Of a stretch of DNA of 64,000 nucleotides, positions 1 to 9,832 are shown piece by piece. Position 1 is the stretch's first letter; every line of letters starts with the position of its first letter. Source of the stretch: Desulfolithobacter dissulfuricans. GTDB lineage: Bacteria > Desulfobacterota > Desulfobulbia > Desulfobulbales > Desulfobulbaceae. The stretch covers positions 3,248,001 to 3,312,000 of the forward strand of contig NZ_AP024233.1 in the NCBI RefSeq assembly GCF_025998535.1. The letters are read 5' to 3'. A program made the position numbers and the translations under genes. The notes beneath the pieces are model-generated. The model was given only the letters and a program-made list of their open reading frames with translations, made no database searches and was not told the origin of the DNA.

Positions 1-149
1 CCTACTGGGCCCACCGGCTGGAACGGAAAAAACTCCACGCCCGCCAGATCTCGGCCCGGGGCGGAGAGCTACTGTGCGAAATGGCCGGGGAGCGGGTTCT
101 GATCGGCGGTCGGGCCACCCTCTACCTCTCGGGAACCATCCACCTCTGA
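1..149 (+). CDS. PhzF-family isomerase/epimerase-like protein, C-terminal end only
   Basis: The window opens inside a gene whose last 48 codons are visible, in the frame starting at base 3 and ending at TGA 147-149. The tail carries the pattern ARQxSARGGEL, then a short spacer, then LYLSGTIHL. This is the conserved C-terminal end of the PhzF/phenazine-biosynthesis-like superfamily, whose members are cytosolic isomerases or of unknown substrate. The catalytic Glu lies in the missing N-terminal half, so activity cannot be judged. The substrate is unknown; most PhzF homologues outside phenazine clusters have no assigned pathway, and no phenazine genes are visible here. Confidence 0.7.
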   Translation, partial: YWAHRLERKKLHARQISARGGELLCEMAGERVLIGGRATLYLSGTIHL

Positions 150-413
150 CATAAATTTCGGGCCCGATTTTGCCGATAAAGAGCACAAATAGAAAACATC
201 AATTTTTTCTATTCGAACTTTTCTTGACAATCCACTCTTTTCAGTTTAGAGATGCTCCCGACCATCTGGTTCAGAAACAACTTTTTTCCCGTTTCCCCCG
301 CCTGATTTTTATATTCTGCTTCTAAGAAAAACTGTAATAAAATTCTTGCTCTTTGTGACACACTGTAGTACACGAGTAATGGTAACCACTATCTTTCACC
401 ATGCGGACCAGTC
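150..413. other. AT-rich intergenic region
   Basis: About 260 bases without a coding frame, clearly more AT-rich than the flanking genes. A TTGACA hexamer lies at 224-229, but the sequence 15-17 bases downstream (TTTAGA/TTAGAG) is only a poor -10 match. It probably carries the promoter for the small regulator that follows. I see no strong hairpin. Confidence 0.4.
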
Positions 414-788
414 ATGAACAAAGAACAGTTTTCCAAAGCTAGATCCATTCTTGGCAAGACCCAGAAACAGCTTGCTCAGCTCCTTGGAGTTTCCCTCAAG
501 GCGGTGCAGAGTTATGAGCAGGGCTGGCGTTCCGTTCCCCTGCACGTCGAACGGCAGGTCTATTTCCTGCTTGTCAACCGTCGCCAGAAGGATCAGCCCA
601 GGAAACGGAAGGATTGCTGGACCCAGAAAAAATGTTCCAACAAGAAAAACTGCCCGGCCTGGGAATTTCAGGCAGGCCATCTCTGCTGGTTCCTCAGCGG
701 TACCCAGTGTGACTGCACGGTGGACAAAGACTGGAAAGGCAAGATGGAAGTATGTCGCAACTGCGAAGTTCTTGCCTCGCTCCTCTGA
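414..788 (+). CDS. Small HTH regulator with Cys-rich (two-CW-like) tail
   Basis: A 124-residue protein in two parts. Residues ~5-50 form a Cro/C1-type helix-turn-helix (GKTQKQLAQLLGVSLKAVQSYE), so it probably binds DNA. Residues ~68-120 are Cys/Trp-rich, with CW, CxxxxxC, CPAW, CW, CxC and CxxC elements spaced as in a metal-binding knuckle. This resembles the small two-CW domains common in deltaproteobacteria. Its target is unknown; it stands alone upstream of mnmA with about 160 bases between. The fusion suggests a metal- or redox-responsive regulator, but that is inference. Start: the ATG at 414, directly ahead of the HTH. Confidence 0.65.
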   Translation: MNKEQFSKARSILGKTQKQLAQLLGVSLKAVQSYEQGWRSVPLHVERQVYFLLVNRRQKDQPRKRKDCWTQKKCSNKKNCPAWEFQAGHLCWFLSGTQCDCTVDKDWKGKMEVCRNCEVLASLL

Positions 789-948
789 CAGACCAGTGAG
801 AGCCGCTCGCACAGGACATTTTCAGCGGTCTTGAAAACAGCCCGAAGCCCGAGGCTACCCGGCGCTGCCTGCTCCTTTCAGTTCCCTTTCCCGCCCCGTG
901 GAAAAGTCCCCGGTATCCGTCTAACCCACGACAGATTCAGAGTTGCCC

Positions 949-1989
949 ATGAAAATCGGTATGGCCATGAGCGGTGGCGTTGACTCCAGCACAGGAGCGG
1001 CGCTCCTGCGCAGGCAGGGTCATGAGGTGCACGGTTTTTTCATGCGGTTGCCGGTTCCGAACCAGGAGGACCAGATCCGCCGGGTCGGGCAAGTTGCCGA
1101 CATGCTGGGGATCCCCCTGCATCTGGTGGACATGGACCAGGTTTTCACCGACACGGTCATCGACTACTTTCTCTCCACCTACCAGGATGGCCAGACCCCC
1201 AATCCATGTATCCGCTGCAACCGTGAGATCAAGTTCGGTTCTCTCCTGGATATCATGCAGGAACATGGCATGGAGCGGGGCGCCACCGGCCATTACGCCC
1301 GTATAGCCACGGACGGGGACAGGCCGGTGATCCGACGGGGCCGGGACCAGCGCAAGGATCAGTCCTATTTCCTCTGCCGGATCCGGCCGGAGCGGCTGTC
1401 GCGGATCCTCTTCCCGCTTGGGGAGCTGCACAAGAAACAGGTCTATGATCTGGCCGAGGAGCTGGGGCTCAGCGGCTTTCGCCAGCAAAAGGAAAGCCAG
1501 GACGTCTGCTTCCTCAGCCACTGCAGCGTGGCCGAGTTTCTCCGCCAACATGGCGGTCCGGAGCTGCCCGGAGATATTGTCGATACCCGGGGCCGGGTGC
1601 TCGGCACCCACCGGGGAATATGGAAGTACACCATCGGCCAGCGCCGCGGTCTCGGCATCCCCGATGCCACGCCCTGGTACGTGGTTGCCCTGGACGGCCG
1701 ACACAACCAGGTGATCGTTGGCAAGGATGAGGAACTCTGGCGCCAGAGCATCGATCTCTGTCAGGTGGAATGGGCCCTGGCGCGGACCATGCCGTGGGAA
1801 GGTCTCATTCAGCTCCGCTCCCGCCACCAGCCGGCCCCGGCCACCGTGACCAGAACTCCCCGGGGCTGGCGTGCGACCTTCCAGAGCCCGCAGCGGGCCA
1901 TCACCCCGGGACAGTTTGCCGCCTTTTATGAAGAGGACCGACTGGTGGGCAGCGGGATTATCGCTATCCCTCCTGAATCCTCAACCTGA
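949..1989 (+). CDS. mnmA: tRNA-specific 2-thiouridylase MnmA
   Basis: Cytosolic enzyme that adds sulfur to U34 of tRNA(Lys/Glu/Gln), using ATP and a persulfide relay. The N-terminal PP-loop SGGVDSS is at residues ~8-14. The nucleophile Cys87 lies in NPCIRCNREIKFG and the persulfide Cys187 in ESQDVCFL. Length of 346 residues is normal. The ATG at 949 gives the standard MKIGMAMSGG start; an in-frame TTG six bases earlier has no better ribosome site. mtaB, another tRNA modification gene, follows 21 bases later on the same strand, so the two are probably co-transcribed. Confidence 0.95.
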   Translation: MKIGMAMSGGVDSSTGAALLRRQGHEVHGFFMRLPVPNQEDQIRRVGQVADMLGIPLHLVDMDQVFTDTVIDYFLSTYQDGQTPNPCIRCNREIKFGSLLDIMQEHGMERGATGHYARIATDGDRPVIRRGRDQRKDQSYFLCRIRPERLSRILFPLGELHKKQVYDLAEELGLSGFRQQKESQDVCFLSHCSVAEFLRQHGGPELPGDIVDTRGRVLGTHRGIWKYTIGQRRGLGIPDATPWYVVALDGRHNQVIVGKDEELWRQSIDLCQVEWALARTMPWEGLIQLRSRHQPAPATVTRTPRGWRATFQSPQRAITPGQFAAFYEEDRLVGSGIIAIPPESST

Positions 1990-2010
1990 GAATCTGACTT
2001 TTTTCACCAC

Positions 2011-3324
2011 ATGAAAAAGATTGCCATAACCACCCTGGGCTGCAAGGTCAACCAGTACGAATCAGCCTCGTTCATTTCCGGTTTCGAGGAGCGGGGCTGC
2101 GACCTGGTTCCCTTTTCCTCGGACGCCGACGTCTATGTCATCAACACCTGCGCGGTTACCGGCCGGGCCGGACAGCAGTCGCGCCAGATGATCCGCCGAG
2201 CCATGCGCGCCAACCCGGATGCCAGACTGATCATCACCGGCTGCTATGCCCAGATCTGTTCCCGGGAGATCCTGGATATCGTCGACCGGGATGTCTGTAT
2301 TATCGGCAACGGCAATAAACACCTCCTGGTGGATGCGGCCCTGGCCAGGGAGCAGAGTGACCTCTCCATGCTGATGACCGATATCTCCACCAGAAAAGAG
2401 ATCTGCCACCTGCCGGTCAGGCGGATGAGTGGCCGGACCAGGGCCTATCTGCGGATCCAGGACGGCTGCAACAACTTCTGCTCCTACTGCATTGTGCCCT
2501 ATACCAGGGGCCGCAGCCGCAGCATGGCAATGGACGAGATCCTCAGGCAGGCCAGAGTGTTTGATGACCAGGGATACCGGGAACTGGTGATTACCGGCAT
2601 CAATGTCGGCAAGTATGGGTTGGACCTGGAGGAAAAAGATCTCTCCATCTATTCACTGCTCGACCGACTCTGCCGCGAATTTCCCCATATCCGGATCCGG
2701 CTCAGCTCGGTGGAACCCACCGAGGTGAACGACGCCCTCCTGGAGCTGTTCGGCCACCGGAACTTCATGCCCCATCTCCATATCCCCCTGCAGAGCGGTG
2801 ACAACGAGGTGCTGGCCCGGATGAACCGCCGCTACACAGCCGAAGACTTTGTAGGCGTGATCAAGCGGATCCTTGGTACCGTACCCCATGCCGCCATCGG
2901 CTGCGATGTCCTGGGCGGATTTCCCGGCGAGACCGACCGCGCGGCCGAAAACACCTACAACCTGCTGCACAACCTGCCCCTCACCTACCTGCACGTCTTC
3001 CCCTATTCCCGACGGCCCGGCACCCTGGCGGCCAGGATGGAGAATCAGGTGCCAAAAGACATCAAGGATGAACGGGTCCGGAGACTGCGCGAGCTCGACC
3101 AGCTGAAACGGCAGGAATTCTACCGCAACCATCTGGGACGGACCGTGGAAGTACTGGTGGAACGCCGCAACAAAAAAACCGGCCTGCTGCAGGGATTCAG
3201 TGACAATTACATCCCGGTGCAGCTCAAAGGCCCGGACCGCCTGGTCCGCTCGGTGGTCACGGTGCGCCTCGACCATCCGGGCGACGGCCACGTTCACGGC
3301 ATACTGGAGGAACAGCACACTTGA
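2011..3324 (+). CDS. mtaB: tRNA t6A37 methylthiotransferase MtaB
   Basis: Radical-SAM enzyme that turns t6A37 into ms2t6A37 in ANN-decoding tRNAs. The N-terminal methylthiotransferase domain starts with TLGCKVNQYES (Cys11), the signature that separates MtaB from MiaB and RimO. The further cluster cysteines are in INTCAVTG (~47) and TGCYAQ (~82). The radical-SAM motif CNNFCSYC is at Cys153, 157 and 160. A C-terminal TRAM-like segment ends the 437-residue protein. It follows mnmA closely and is followed by a dispersed repeat. Confidence 0.93.
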   Translation: MKKIAITTLGCKVNQYESASFISGFEERGCDLVPFSSDADVYVINTCAVTGRAGQQSRQMIRRAMRANPDARLIITGCYAQICSREILDIVDRDVCIIGNGNKHLLVDAALAREQSDLSMLMTDISTRKEICHLPVRRMSGRTRAYLRIQDGCNNFCSYCIVPYTRGRSRSMAMDEILRQARVFDDQGYRELVITGINVGKYGLDLEEKDLSIYSLLDRLCREFPHIRIRLSSVEPTEVNDALLELFGHRNFMPHLHIPLQSGDNEVLARMNRRYTAEDFVGVIKRILGTVPHAAIGCDVLGGFPGETDRAAENTYNLLHNLPLTYLHVFPYSRRPGTLAARMENQVPKDIKDERVRRLRELDQLKRQEFYRNHLGRTVEVLVERRNKKTGLLQGFSDNYIPVQLKGPDRLVRSVVTVRLDHPGDGHVHGILEEQHT

Positions 3325-3329
3325 ATCAA

Positions 3330-3472
3330 GGTTGCCCTTAAAAATGAGAATTTTCGTTCGGGAACAAGGAGCGGAGAAATTAAAAAATAGCGCATATTCG
3401 GGCATATGCGAGCATTTTTCATTGCGTCGGTGACGCAGTTATCGGGCGAAAAGACAATTTTTCAGGGTGGCC
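3330..3472. repeat. Dispersed ~140-bp palindromic repeat, copy 1
   Basis: A non-coding block between mtaB and cinA. Its ends are imperfect inverted repeats: GGTTGCCCTTAAAAAT...TTTTCG on the left and CGAAAA...ATTTTTCAGGGTGGCC on the right. The centre holds a second palindrome, CGCATAT/ATATGCG, then GAGCATTTT and TGACGCAG. A second copy with the same layout lies at 16272-16411. The size, terminal inverted repeats and intergenic placement fit a MITE-like or folded-RNA repeat. No coding frame fits it. Confidence 0.7.
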
Positions 3473-3553
3473 TTAAACCCGGGTGACTGGTAAGATACCA
3501 CTTGAAGTGGCAGCTGCATACCATCCCTAACCAGATTCCCGGGCCCGATACAG

Positions 3554-4876
3554 ATGATTGGAGAAATCATAGCCATTGGTGACGAACTGACCTCCGGGCG
3601 CATCGCCAACACCACCAGCCGGTTTGCGGCGCACCATCTCTTTGCAGCCGGCCATGAAATTGTGGCCATGCACACCATCGGCGACACGCCGGAGCTCATC
3701 GGCGAAGCACTCAAGCGCGCCATCCGGCGGGCCGATTTCGTCATTGTCACCGGCGGGCTGGGCTCCACCACCGATGACCTGACCAACGAAGCGGTCACCC
3801 GGGCCCTGAACCGGCAGTCCATCCTCTACCCGGAGCTGCTGGAAAAAATCCGGGCCCGGCTGCGCGAAAACCACAACCAGGACAACGGGCTGGAGAAACT
3901 TGCCTGGCTGCCGGAGGGGGCCGAGATCCTCACCGACAAACGCATGGCCGGCTACATGCTTGTCCATGATGGCGTGCCCATTTTTTTCCTGCCCGGCGTG
4001 CCCTCGCAGATGAAACATCTGCTGGTGGAGGAGGTCCTGCCCCGGCTGGCCACCTGGACCGGCAACAACCGCAAGCATGTCCGGCTCCGAGTCTACCGCA
4101 CTTTCGGCCTGCCGGAGCTGGAAATCAACCGGTTGCTCAGTGATATCGAGAAGACAAAGCGGGTCAAGATCGGCTACTATCCCGTGGACTGCGAGGTCCA
4201 TGTCAGCCTGACCATCCTCGGCCGGGACGATGACGAGGCCCGGCGGTTATTCGAGGAAATGGACAGCGCCATCACCCGGATCCTGGGGGACGCCATCTAT
4301 GGCATCGACCGGGAAACCATGGCCATGGTGGTGGGCAGACTGCTCCAGGAGAGCGATCGGACCATCGGGGTGGCCGAGTCCTGCACTGGCGGCCTGATTG
4401 CCAGTAAAATCACCGAGATACCAGGCTGCTCGAACTGGTTCACCGGCGGAGTGGTGGCCTATGCCAACAGCGTCAAGGAGTCCCTGCTCCAGGTGGACCA
4501 TGACCTGCTGATCCGGTATGGAGCGGTTTCCGACCCGGTGGCCGAGGCCATGGCCCGTGGTATCGGCCGGTGTACCGGGGCCCCGGTTACCCTGTCGGTC
4601 ACCGGCATTGCCGGACCCACCGGCGGGAGTGAGGAAAAACCTGTGGGCACGGTCTATTTCGGGCTGGGCTTTGACGGGAACATCTCGACCCATCTCTACC
4701 GGTTTTCCGGCAACCGCAAGGCTATCCAGGAGCACGCCGCCATGACCGGCCTGGACATGGTGCGGCGGACCCTGCTGGACGAGAGAAAGGCTCGCGGACC
4801 ACAGTTCCCGGAACCACCGGTCCGGGAACTGGTCGACGACGACACAACTCAGTGTACCGGCAACAGAGAGTATTGA
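3554..4876 (+). CDS. cinA: CinA-family protein (competence/damage-inducible, NMN amidase-type)
   Basis: A 440-residue two-domain protein. The N-terminal MoCF/COG1058 domain spans residues ~1-170 ([21 protein letters not shown]). The C-terminal CinA domain starts near residue 270 with [20 protein letters not shown] and ends near 420. In characterised relatives the C-terminal domain hydrolyses NMN to NaMN, recycling a DNA-ligase by-product, and the N-terminal domain acts on ADP-ribose. It sits directly upstream of recA, the classic cinA-recA order. Start: ATG 3554; the upstream repeat limits any longer form. Confidence 0.92.
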   Translation: MIGEIIAIGDELTSGRIANTTSRFAAHHLFAAGHEIVAMHTIGDTPELIGEALKRAIRRADFVIVTGGLGSTTDDLTNEAVTRALNRQSILYPELLEKIRARLRENHNQDNGLEKLAWLPEGAEILTDKRMAGYMLVHDGVPIFFLPGVPSQMKHLLVEEVLPRLATWTGNNRKHVRLRVYRTFGLPELEINRLLSDIEKTKRVKIGYYPVDCEVHVSLTILGRDDDEARRLFEEMDSAITRILGDAIYGIDRETMAMVVGRLLQESDRTIGVAESCTGGLIASKITEIPGCSNWFTGGVVAYANSVKESLLQVDHDLLIRYGAVSDPVAEAMARGIGRCTGAPVTLSVTGIAGPTGGSEEKPVGTVYFGLGFDGNISTHLYRFSGNRKAIQEHAAMTGLDMVRRTLLDERKARGPQFPEPPVRELVDDDTTQCTGNREY

Positions 4877-4946
4877 CTTCCAGCCGCATGACCGACACGC
4901 GACAAGATTACCGGAACGTACTGTTACATACAAGGAGACATGGAAT

Positions 4947-6005
4947 ATGGCCCAGACGGCTCAGCAGATAAAGGACGGCAAACTCAAAAGCGTGGACAAC
5001 GCCATCACCCAGATCCAGCGCCAGTTCGGCAAGGGATCCATCATGCGACTGGGTTCCAACGAGCGGGAGAATATCCCGGTCATCCCCACCGGTGCCCTGT
5101 CCATCGACATTGCCCTGGGGGTAGGCGGACTGCCCCGTGGCCGGGTAACCGAGATCTATGGCCCGGAATCCTCGGGCAAGACCACCCTGGCCCTGCATGT
5201 CATTGCCGAGGCCCAGCGGCGCGGCGGCACGGCCGCCTTCATCGACGCGGAGCACGCCCTGGATACCGCCTATGCCGAACGCCTCGGCGTGGACGTGGAC
5301 AACCTGCTGGTATCCCAGCCCGACTTCGGTGAACAGGCCCTGGAGATTGCCGAAATACTGATCCGTTCCGGCGGCGTGGATGTGGTGGTTATCGACTCGG
5401 TGGCCGCCCTGGTACCCCGGGCCGAGATCGATGGCAATGTGGGAGACCAGCACGTGGGGTTGCAGGCCCGGCTCATGTCCCATGCCATGCGGAAATTCAC
5501 CGGGGTGCTCAAGCGGACCAACACTGCCCTGATCTTCATCAACCAGATCCGGATGAAGATCGGGGTCATGTTCGGCAACCCGGAGACAACGACCGGCGGC
5601 AATGCCCTCAAGTTCTATTCCTCTATCCGGCTGGACATTCGCCGCATGACCCAGATCAAGGACGGCACCGATATCATCGGCAACCGGACCAAGGTCAAGG
5701 TGGTCAAGAACAAGGTGGCTCCGCCGTTCAAGCAGGCCGAGTTCGACATCGTCTATGGCGAGGGAATCTCCAAGATGGGTGACCTGCTCGACCTTGGAGT
5801 GGAACTCAATATCATTGACAAGTCAGGGGCCTGGTACTCCTACCAGGATGAGCGGATCGGTCAGGGACGGGAAAATGCCAAGTCCTTTCTCAAGGAACAC
5901 CCCGACATGGCGGGCGAAATCGAGAGGAAAATCCGGCTGGGTTACGGTCTGCCGGTGGAAGATATGGCCGAACCGGCTGCCAAGGCTGAAGACAAACCGG
6001 CCTAG
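4947..6005 (+). CDS. recA: Recombinase RecA
   Basis: A 352-residue RecA of normal length. Walker A GPESSGKT is at ~72-79, the Walker B region is [13 protein letters not shown], and the loop/DNA-binding segment contains [17 protein letters not shown]. It forms ATP-dependent filaments on single-stranded DNA and triggers LexA self-cleavage; a LexA lies at 60862-61500 in this window. The ribosome site AAGGAG at 4932-4937 supports the ATG at 4947. I could not find the TGACAAATGT motif of lexA and imuB in its leader, so its SOS control is not shown. A strong terminator follows. Confidence 0.97.
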   Translation: MAQTAQQIKDGKLKSVDNAITQIQRQFGKGSIMRLGSNERENIPVIPTGALSIDIALGVGGLPRGRVTEIYGPESSGKTTLALHVIAEAQRRGGTAAFIDAEHALDTAYAERLGVDVDNLLVSQPDFGEQALEIAEILIRSGGVDVVVIDSVAALVPRAEIDGNVGDQHVGLQARLMSHAMRKFTGVLKRTNTALIFINQIRMKIGVMFGNPETTTGGNALKFYSSIRLDIRRMTQIKDGTDIIGNRTKVKVVKNKVAPPFKQAEFDIVYGEGISKMGDLLDLGVELNIIDKSGAWYSYQDERIGQGRENAKSFLKEHPDMAGEIERKIRLGYGLPVEDMAEPAAKAEDKPA

Positions 6006-6053
6006 CAGACCTCCGGAGCCTGGTTCCGCCCCCTCTCCCCCGGAAAGCAAAAT

Positions 6054-6094
6054 AAAAATCCCCTGCCAGAGAGATCTCTGACAGGGGATTTTTA
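6054..6094. terminator. Bidirectional intrinsic terminator between recA and hsp20
   Basis: A hairpin of ATCCCCTG-c-CAGAG / CTCTG-a-CAGGGGAT with an AGAT loop. It has a T-run on the + side and an A-run on the other, so it can stop transcription from both the convergent recA (+) and hsp20 (-) genes. Confidence 0.9.
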
Positions 6095-6134
6095 TTTTTA
6101 AAAAGGAGAAAAGATCAGATGGTTCCGCGCCACA

Positions 6135-6611
6135 TCAGTCGATGGCAATTTTCTTCTGCTTGGACTCCTTGGTGCGCGGCAGGCGAATTTCCAGCACACC
6201 ATCTTTGAACGAAGCCTTGGCCTTGTCGCCATTCACATCTTCCGGCAGCCGGAAGCTGCGGGTGAAGGAACCGTACCTCCGCTCGATCCGGTGATAATCC
6301 TTCTTGTCCACCTTCTCTTCCTGCTTCTTCTCTCCGGAGATGGTCAGGCTGTTTTCGGTGATGGTCACGTTGAGATCATCCTTGTTGATGCCAGGCAACT
6401 CGGCCTTGACCACCACTTCATTGCCATCCTCGTAGATATCCACCGATGGATTGAGCCCTTCCATTTTCGGGACCGGCATCAGTGGACTGGACAACATGGC
6501 GAAGGGGTTACGGAAAAAGGTTTCAAAATAGCGGTCCATTTCCTCAAACGGGGAAACAGCCTGCATCTCTTCTCTTGTAACCAGTTCTCCCTTATCTTTC
6601 TTCTTTCCCAT
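6135..6611 (-). CDS. Hsp20/alpha-crystallin small heat-shock protein
   Basis: ATP-independent holdase of 158 residues. The alpha-crystallin domain runs from ~NPSVDIYEDGNEVVVKAELPG to the conserved FKDGVLEIRLPR, followed by a Lys-rich tail ending in KKIAID. The N-terminal arm contains SPFEEMDRYFETFFRNPF. The ribosome site GGAGGTG sits before the ATG at 6611, which gives MGKKKDKGE; a longer upstream frame has no such site. It is a single gene, convergent with recA. No CIRCE or other heat-shock operator is obvious upstream. Confidence 0.92.
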   Translation of the reverse strand: MGKKKDKGELVTREEMQAVSPFEEMDRYFETFFRNPFAMLSSPLMPVPKMEGLNPSVDIYEDGNEVVVKAELPGINKDDLNVTITENSLTISGEKKQEEKVDKKDYHRIERRYGSFTRSFRLPEDVNGDKAKASFKDGVLEIRLPRTKESKQKKIAID

Positions 6612-6731
6612 GACACACCTCCTTGTCCCAGAGTTTTTGGATTGAATGGAAATCACTCAATTCCAACTGGTTACAAAATAAGCAGACAAAGGAGCATGTC
6701 AAGATCTCCCGCCCTGTACCAGTGAAAAAAT

Positions 6732-8123
6732 TCAAAGCTGATACGTCTCATGCTGCCCCGGCATGCAGGTATGCCTGTGGCCCAGGGTGCGGGCGAAACT
6801 CTCCATGGCCTCCTCTTCACCGTGGACCAGGAAGACATGCTCCGGATCACCGGTACGGCGAAACCACTCCAGCAGCTGGCTGCGTCCGGCATGGGCGGAA
6901 AAACCGCCGATGGTGTAAATCGAGGCCTCGACCGGGATCACTTCGCCAAAGATCTTCACCTCCCTGGCCCCGTCGATGATCTGCCGGGCCAGGGTGCCCC
7001 GGGCCGCGTAGCCGACAAAGATCACGCTGCACCGCTTCCGCCAGAGATTATGCTTGAGGTGATGGCGGACCCGGCCGCCGGTGGCCATGCCGGAACCGGC
7101 CATGATCACAGCCCCGCCCCGGATGGCGTTGATGGCCATGGACTCGCTGGTTTCGCGGGTAAACTGCAGCCCCGGCAGGTCAAAGGGATCGCGGCCGTCA
7201 TGGAAAATACGGTAGGCTTCCCTGTCGAAACACTCGGGGTGGCGGCTGAAAATCCGGGTGGCCGAAATCGCCATGGGCGAATCGAGGAAAACCTGCATGA
7301 TCCCGGGAAGATCCCCCTTTTCTACCCCTTCCCGGAGGTAATAGAGGACCTCCTGGGACCGCTCCAGGGCAAAGGTGGGGATCACCACGTTACCACCCCG
7401 GCGAAAGGTGGACATGATAGCCTCGTAGAGTTCCTGGACCGAGGGCAGCAGCTGTTTGTGTTCCCGGTCACCATAGGTGGTCTCCATGACCACCACGTCC
7501 ACCGGCGGCGGATGGGCGGGATCGCGAAGAATGGGCCGATCCGGATAACCCAGATCGCCGGAGAAGAGTACTTTTTTCCGACACCCTTTTTCCTCGAGCT
7601 CCAGGACAATACTTGCCGAGCCCAGGATATGGCCGGCATCGATGAAGGTGGCCTGGATACCGTCCCACAGTTTGAGGGGCTTGTTGTACCGGGCGGTGCG
7701 ACCGAAATAATCCAGGGCATTCAGGGCGTCCAGGGTAGTGTAGAGAGGCTTGATATCCTCTGCCCGTCGGCCGTGCCGGGCGGCTTTTTTCGACTTCCAG
7801 CGGGCATCTTCCTCCTGGATGTGGGCCGCGTCCAGCATGACCAGCCGGGCCAGTTCGCGGGTGGCCCCGGTGGTGATGATCTCGCCCCGGAAACCGCGCT
7901 CCACCAGCAGCGGAATCCGGCCGCAATGGTCGAGATGGGCATGGGTCAGGAGAAGATAATCCACGGTGGACGGATCAAAACCGAAATCCCCGCGGTTTTC
8001 CTCTTCGATCTCCCGGCCACCCTGGTACATACCACAGTCGATCAGGATCCGGCGGCCCCGGCAGGTGACGAGATGACAGGAACCGGTTACTCCCCTGGTG
8101 GCGCCATGGAATGATATCTTCAT
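6732..8123 (-). CDS. Beta-CASP metallo-beta-lactamase RNase-like protein
   Basis: A 463-residue cytosolic metallo-hydrolase of the MBL plus beta-CASP type (CPSF/Ysh1-like family), normally an RNA endo- or exonuclease. The zinc motif THAHLDHCGRIP, a downstream METTYGDREH and the C-terminal GGFSAHAGRSQLLEW are all present. The start at 8123 gives MKISFHGATRGVTGSCH after GGAGGA. That ATG overlaps the stop of the upstream LOG-family gene as ATGA, so the two are translationally coupled. The RNA target is unknown. Confidence 0.85.
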   Translation of the reverse strand: MKISFHGATRGVTGSCHLVTCRGRRILIDCGMYQGGREIEEENRGDFGFDPSTVDYLLLTHAHLDHCGRIPLLVERGFRGEIITTGATRELARLVMLDAAHIQEEDARWKSKKAARHGRRAEDIKPLYTTLDALNALDYFGRTARYNKPLKLWDGIQATFIDAGHILGSASIVLELEEKGCRKKVLFSGDLGYPDRPILRDPAHPPPVDVVVMETTYGDREHKQLLPSVQELYEAIMSTFRRGGNVVIPTFALERSQEVLYYLREGVEKGDLPGIMQVFLDSPMAISATRIFSRHPECFDREAYRIFHDGRDPFDLPGLQFTRETSESMAINAIRGGAVIMAGSGMATGGRVRHHLKHNLWRKRCSVIFVGYAARGTLARQIIDGAREVKIFGEVIPVEASIYTIGGFSAHAGRSQLLEWFRRTGDPEHVFLVHGEEEAMESFARTLGHRHTCMPGQHETYQL

Positions 8124-9108
8124 TTTTTCCTCCCCCGGCACTCCGGCCCGGCCAGGAGCGGGCTGTCGTTTTTCTCGTGCCATTCCAGGATGCCCTGCCA
8201 GACCTCTTCGGCCTCCTCGGCATACCAGAACAAATCCCGGTCCTCGGGATCGATCACTCCCTCGTCCACCAGAAAGTCCACATCCACGGTCTGCCGCCAG
8301 AACTCCTCCCCACCAGGACCACCGGCAGGGGGGCGATCTTGCGGGTCTGGATCAGGGTCAGGGCCTCGAACAGCTCGTCCAGGGTCCCGAAGCCGCCGGG
8401 AAAGGCCACCAGGGCCTTGGCCCGCAGCAGGAAGTGCATCTTTCTGATGGCGAAATAATGGAACCGGAAACAGAGTTCCGGGGTAATGTAGGGGTTGGGA
8501 AACTGTTCATGGGGCAGGGTGATGTTGAGCCCGGCCGACTTGGCCCCCACGTCATAGGAGCCCCGGTTGGCCGCCTCCATGATCCCGGGACCGCCGCCGG
8601 TGATCAGGATGAGCCGGCAGTCCTCGGGCCCGGTCCCGGCATTGCCCACCAGACGGCCAAACTCGCGGGCCACCTCGTAATAGCGGCTTTTGGCCTCCAG
8701 CCGGCGGGCGATTTCCAGCTGCCGCGCCAGCCCCTTGTCCCGGGGATGCTCGGCAACCTCCTGCTCCAGCTTCTCCACCCGTCGCCGGGCCGCGGCCGGT
8801 TCCGGGATCCTGGTGGATCCAAAGGCGACAATGGTATGCCCCACCCGGTGCTCCTCCAGGAGCAGTTCAGGCTTGAGGTAATCGATCTGCAGCCGCACCC
8901 CGCGGGTCTCGTACCGTTTGAGGAAATCCGGATCTTCATCTGCCTGGCGATAGCCCGGGCTCTGCATGATGGTTTCAACCCGGGACAGGGCCTGAGGGTC
9001 ATCCTGCAGGTCTTTGGGCAGGTGCCACGGCAGGGGAGTGGAACGGAAATGGGGATGGGCCGGGGCGGGTATTTCCCGCTTCCGGCTGTGCCTGGTTCTT
9101 TTTTTCAT
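8120..9108 (-). CDS. LOG-family protein, frame broken by one missing base
   Basis: Belongs to the LOG/TIGR00730 lysine-decarboxylase-like family, which includes cytokinin-type nucleotide phosphoribohydrolases. It carries ITGGGPGIMEAANRG and PGGFGTLDELFE. The frame is intact to VVLVG, then runs off and stops at 8254. Adding one base at the C-run 8308-8311 (G on the coding strand) restores EFWRQTVDVDFLVDEG and a normal end at 8120-8122, a 329-residue protein overlapping the next ATG. A sequencing deletion is more likely than a true pseudogene. The N-terminal ~90 residues are an extension not seen in short LOG enzymes. Confidence 0.8.
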
Positions 9109-9145
9109 CGGTACACTCCAGAAGGTTGTGGGCAGGGCAGCCTGA

Positions 9146-9685
9146 TTAGAATTTACGGGCCGAGAGTCCGAGCATCAGGAGGGCAAGGCCATCCACCATC
9201 AGGCTGATCCCGACCAGGACCCCCACCAGCCACATGGCGGAAAATGGCCAGCTGACCAGAAACACGCCGGCCATGATCATGGAGAGTATACCGTTGAACA
9301 GGGTCCAGCCCCAGCCGGGCAGGGGCCGCAGAACAAAAGAAAAGCTGATGGAGGCAAAGCCGTCGAGGAGGAAATAGATGATGAGTACCAACCCCAGTGC
9401 CGCGGCGCCGGCTGCGGGATAGAGGCCGATCAGCAGCCCCAGGGCAATGAGCAGAAAAGGCTTGAGCCAGGCCAGGGCGGTGCGGGAATAGTTGATCCAG
9501 GTCAGGTAGGCGACCACCACCCCGCTGAGCACCAGCAGAAAAGAAATCAGCAGGGAAATGGCCACGGTGATCACCTGGGGCATGATCACCCCGATCAGGC
9601 CCAGAACCAGCAGAACAACACCGGTGATAATGGTCGCCCTGCGGGTCCGACCGTCCATGAAGATATCCAGGGATACGCTGCGCAT
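9146..9685 (-). CDS. HdeD-family (DUF308) membrane protein
   Basis: A 179-residue integral membrane protein with six predicted transmembrane segments arranged as repeated pairs (for example the stretches at residues ~18-38 and ~42-62). This is the layout of the HdeD/DUF308 family, whose E. coli member is linked to acid resistance. Function here is unproven. Start: the ATG at 9685, with a GGAAGAG-like ribosome site just upstream. It is divergent from the TVP38-like gene, with a short AT-rich promoter gap between them. Confidence 0.75.
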   Translation of the reverse strand: MRSVSLDIFMDGRTRRATIITGVVLLVLGLIGVIMPQVITVAISLLISFLLVLSGVVVAYLTWINYSRTALAWLKPFLLIALGLLIGLYPAAGAAALGLVLIIYFLLDGFASISFSFVLRPLPGWGWTLFNGILSMIMAGVFLVSWPFSAMWLVGVLVGISLMVDGLALLMLGLSARKF

Positions 9686-9832
9686 CGCTCTTCCTCCTTG
9701 TCCGTTATTGTGTCCTGGCGCCTGGTGACGCCCCTCTTTTATACTCCATAGTAATCGAGTCAGACTCTTGTCAAGGTCAGCACATCGGTCCCGGCCTTGA
9801 ACATCAGAACCTGGGCAGGTATGGTGTGCAGT

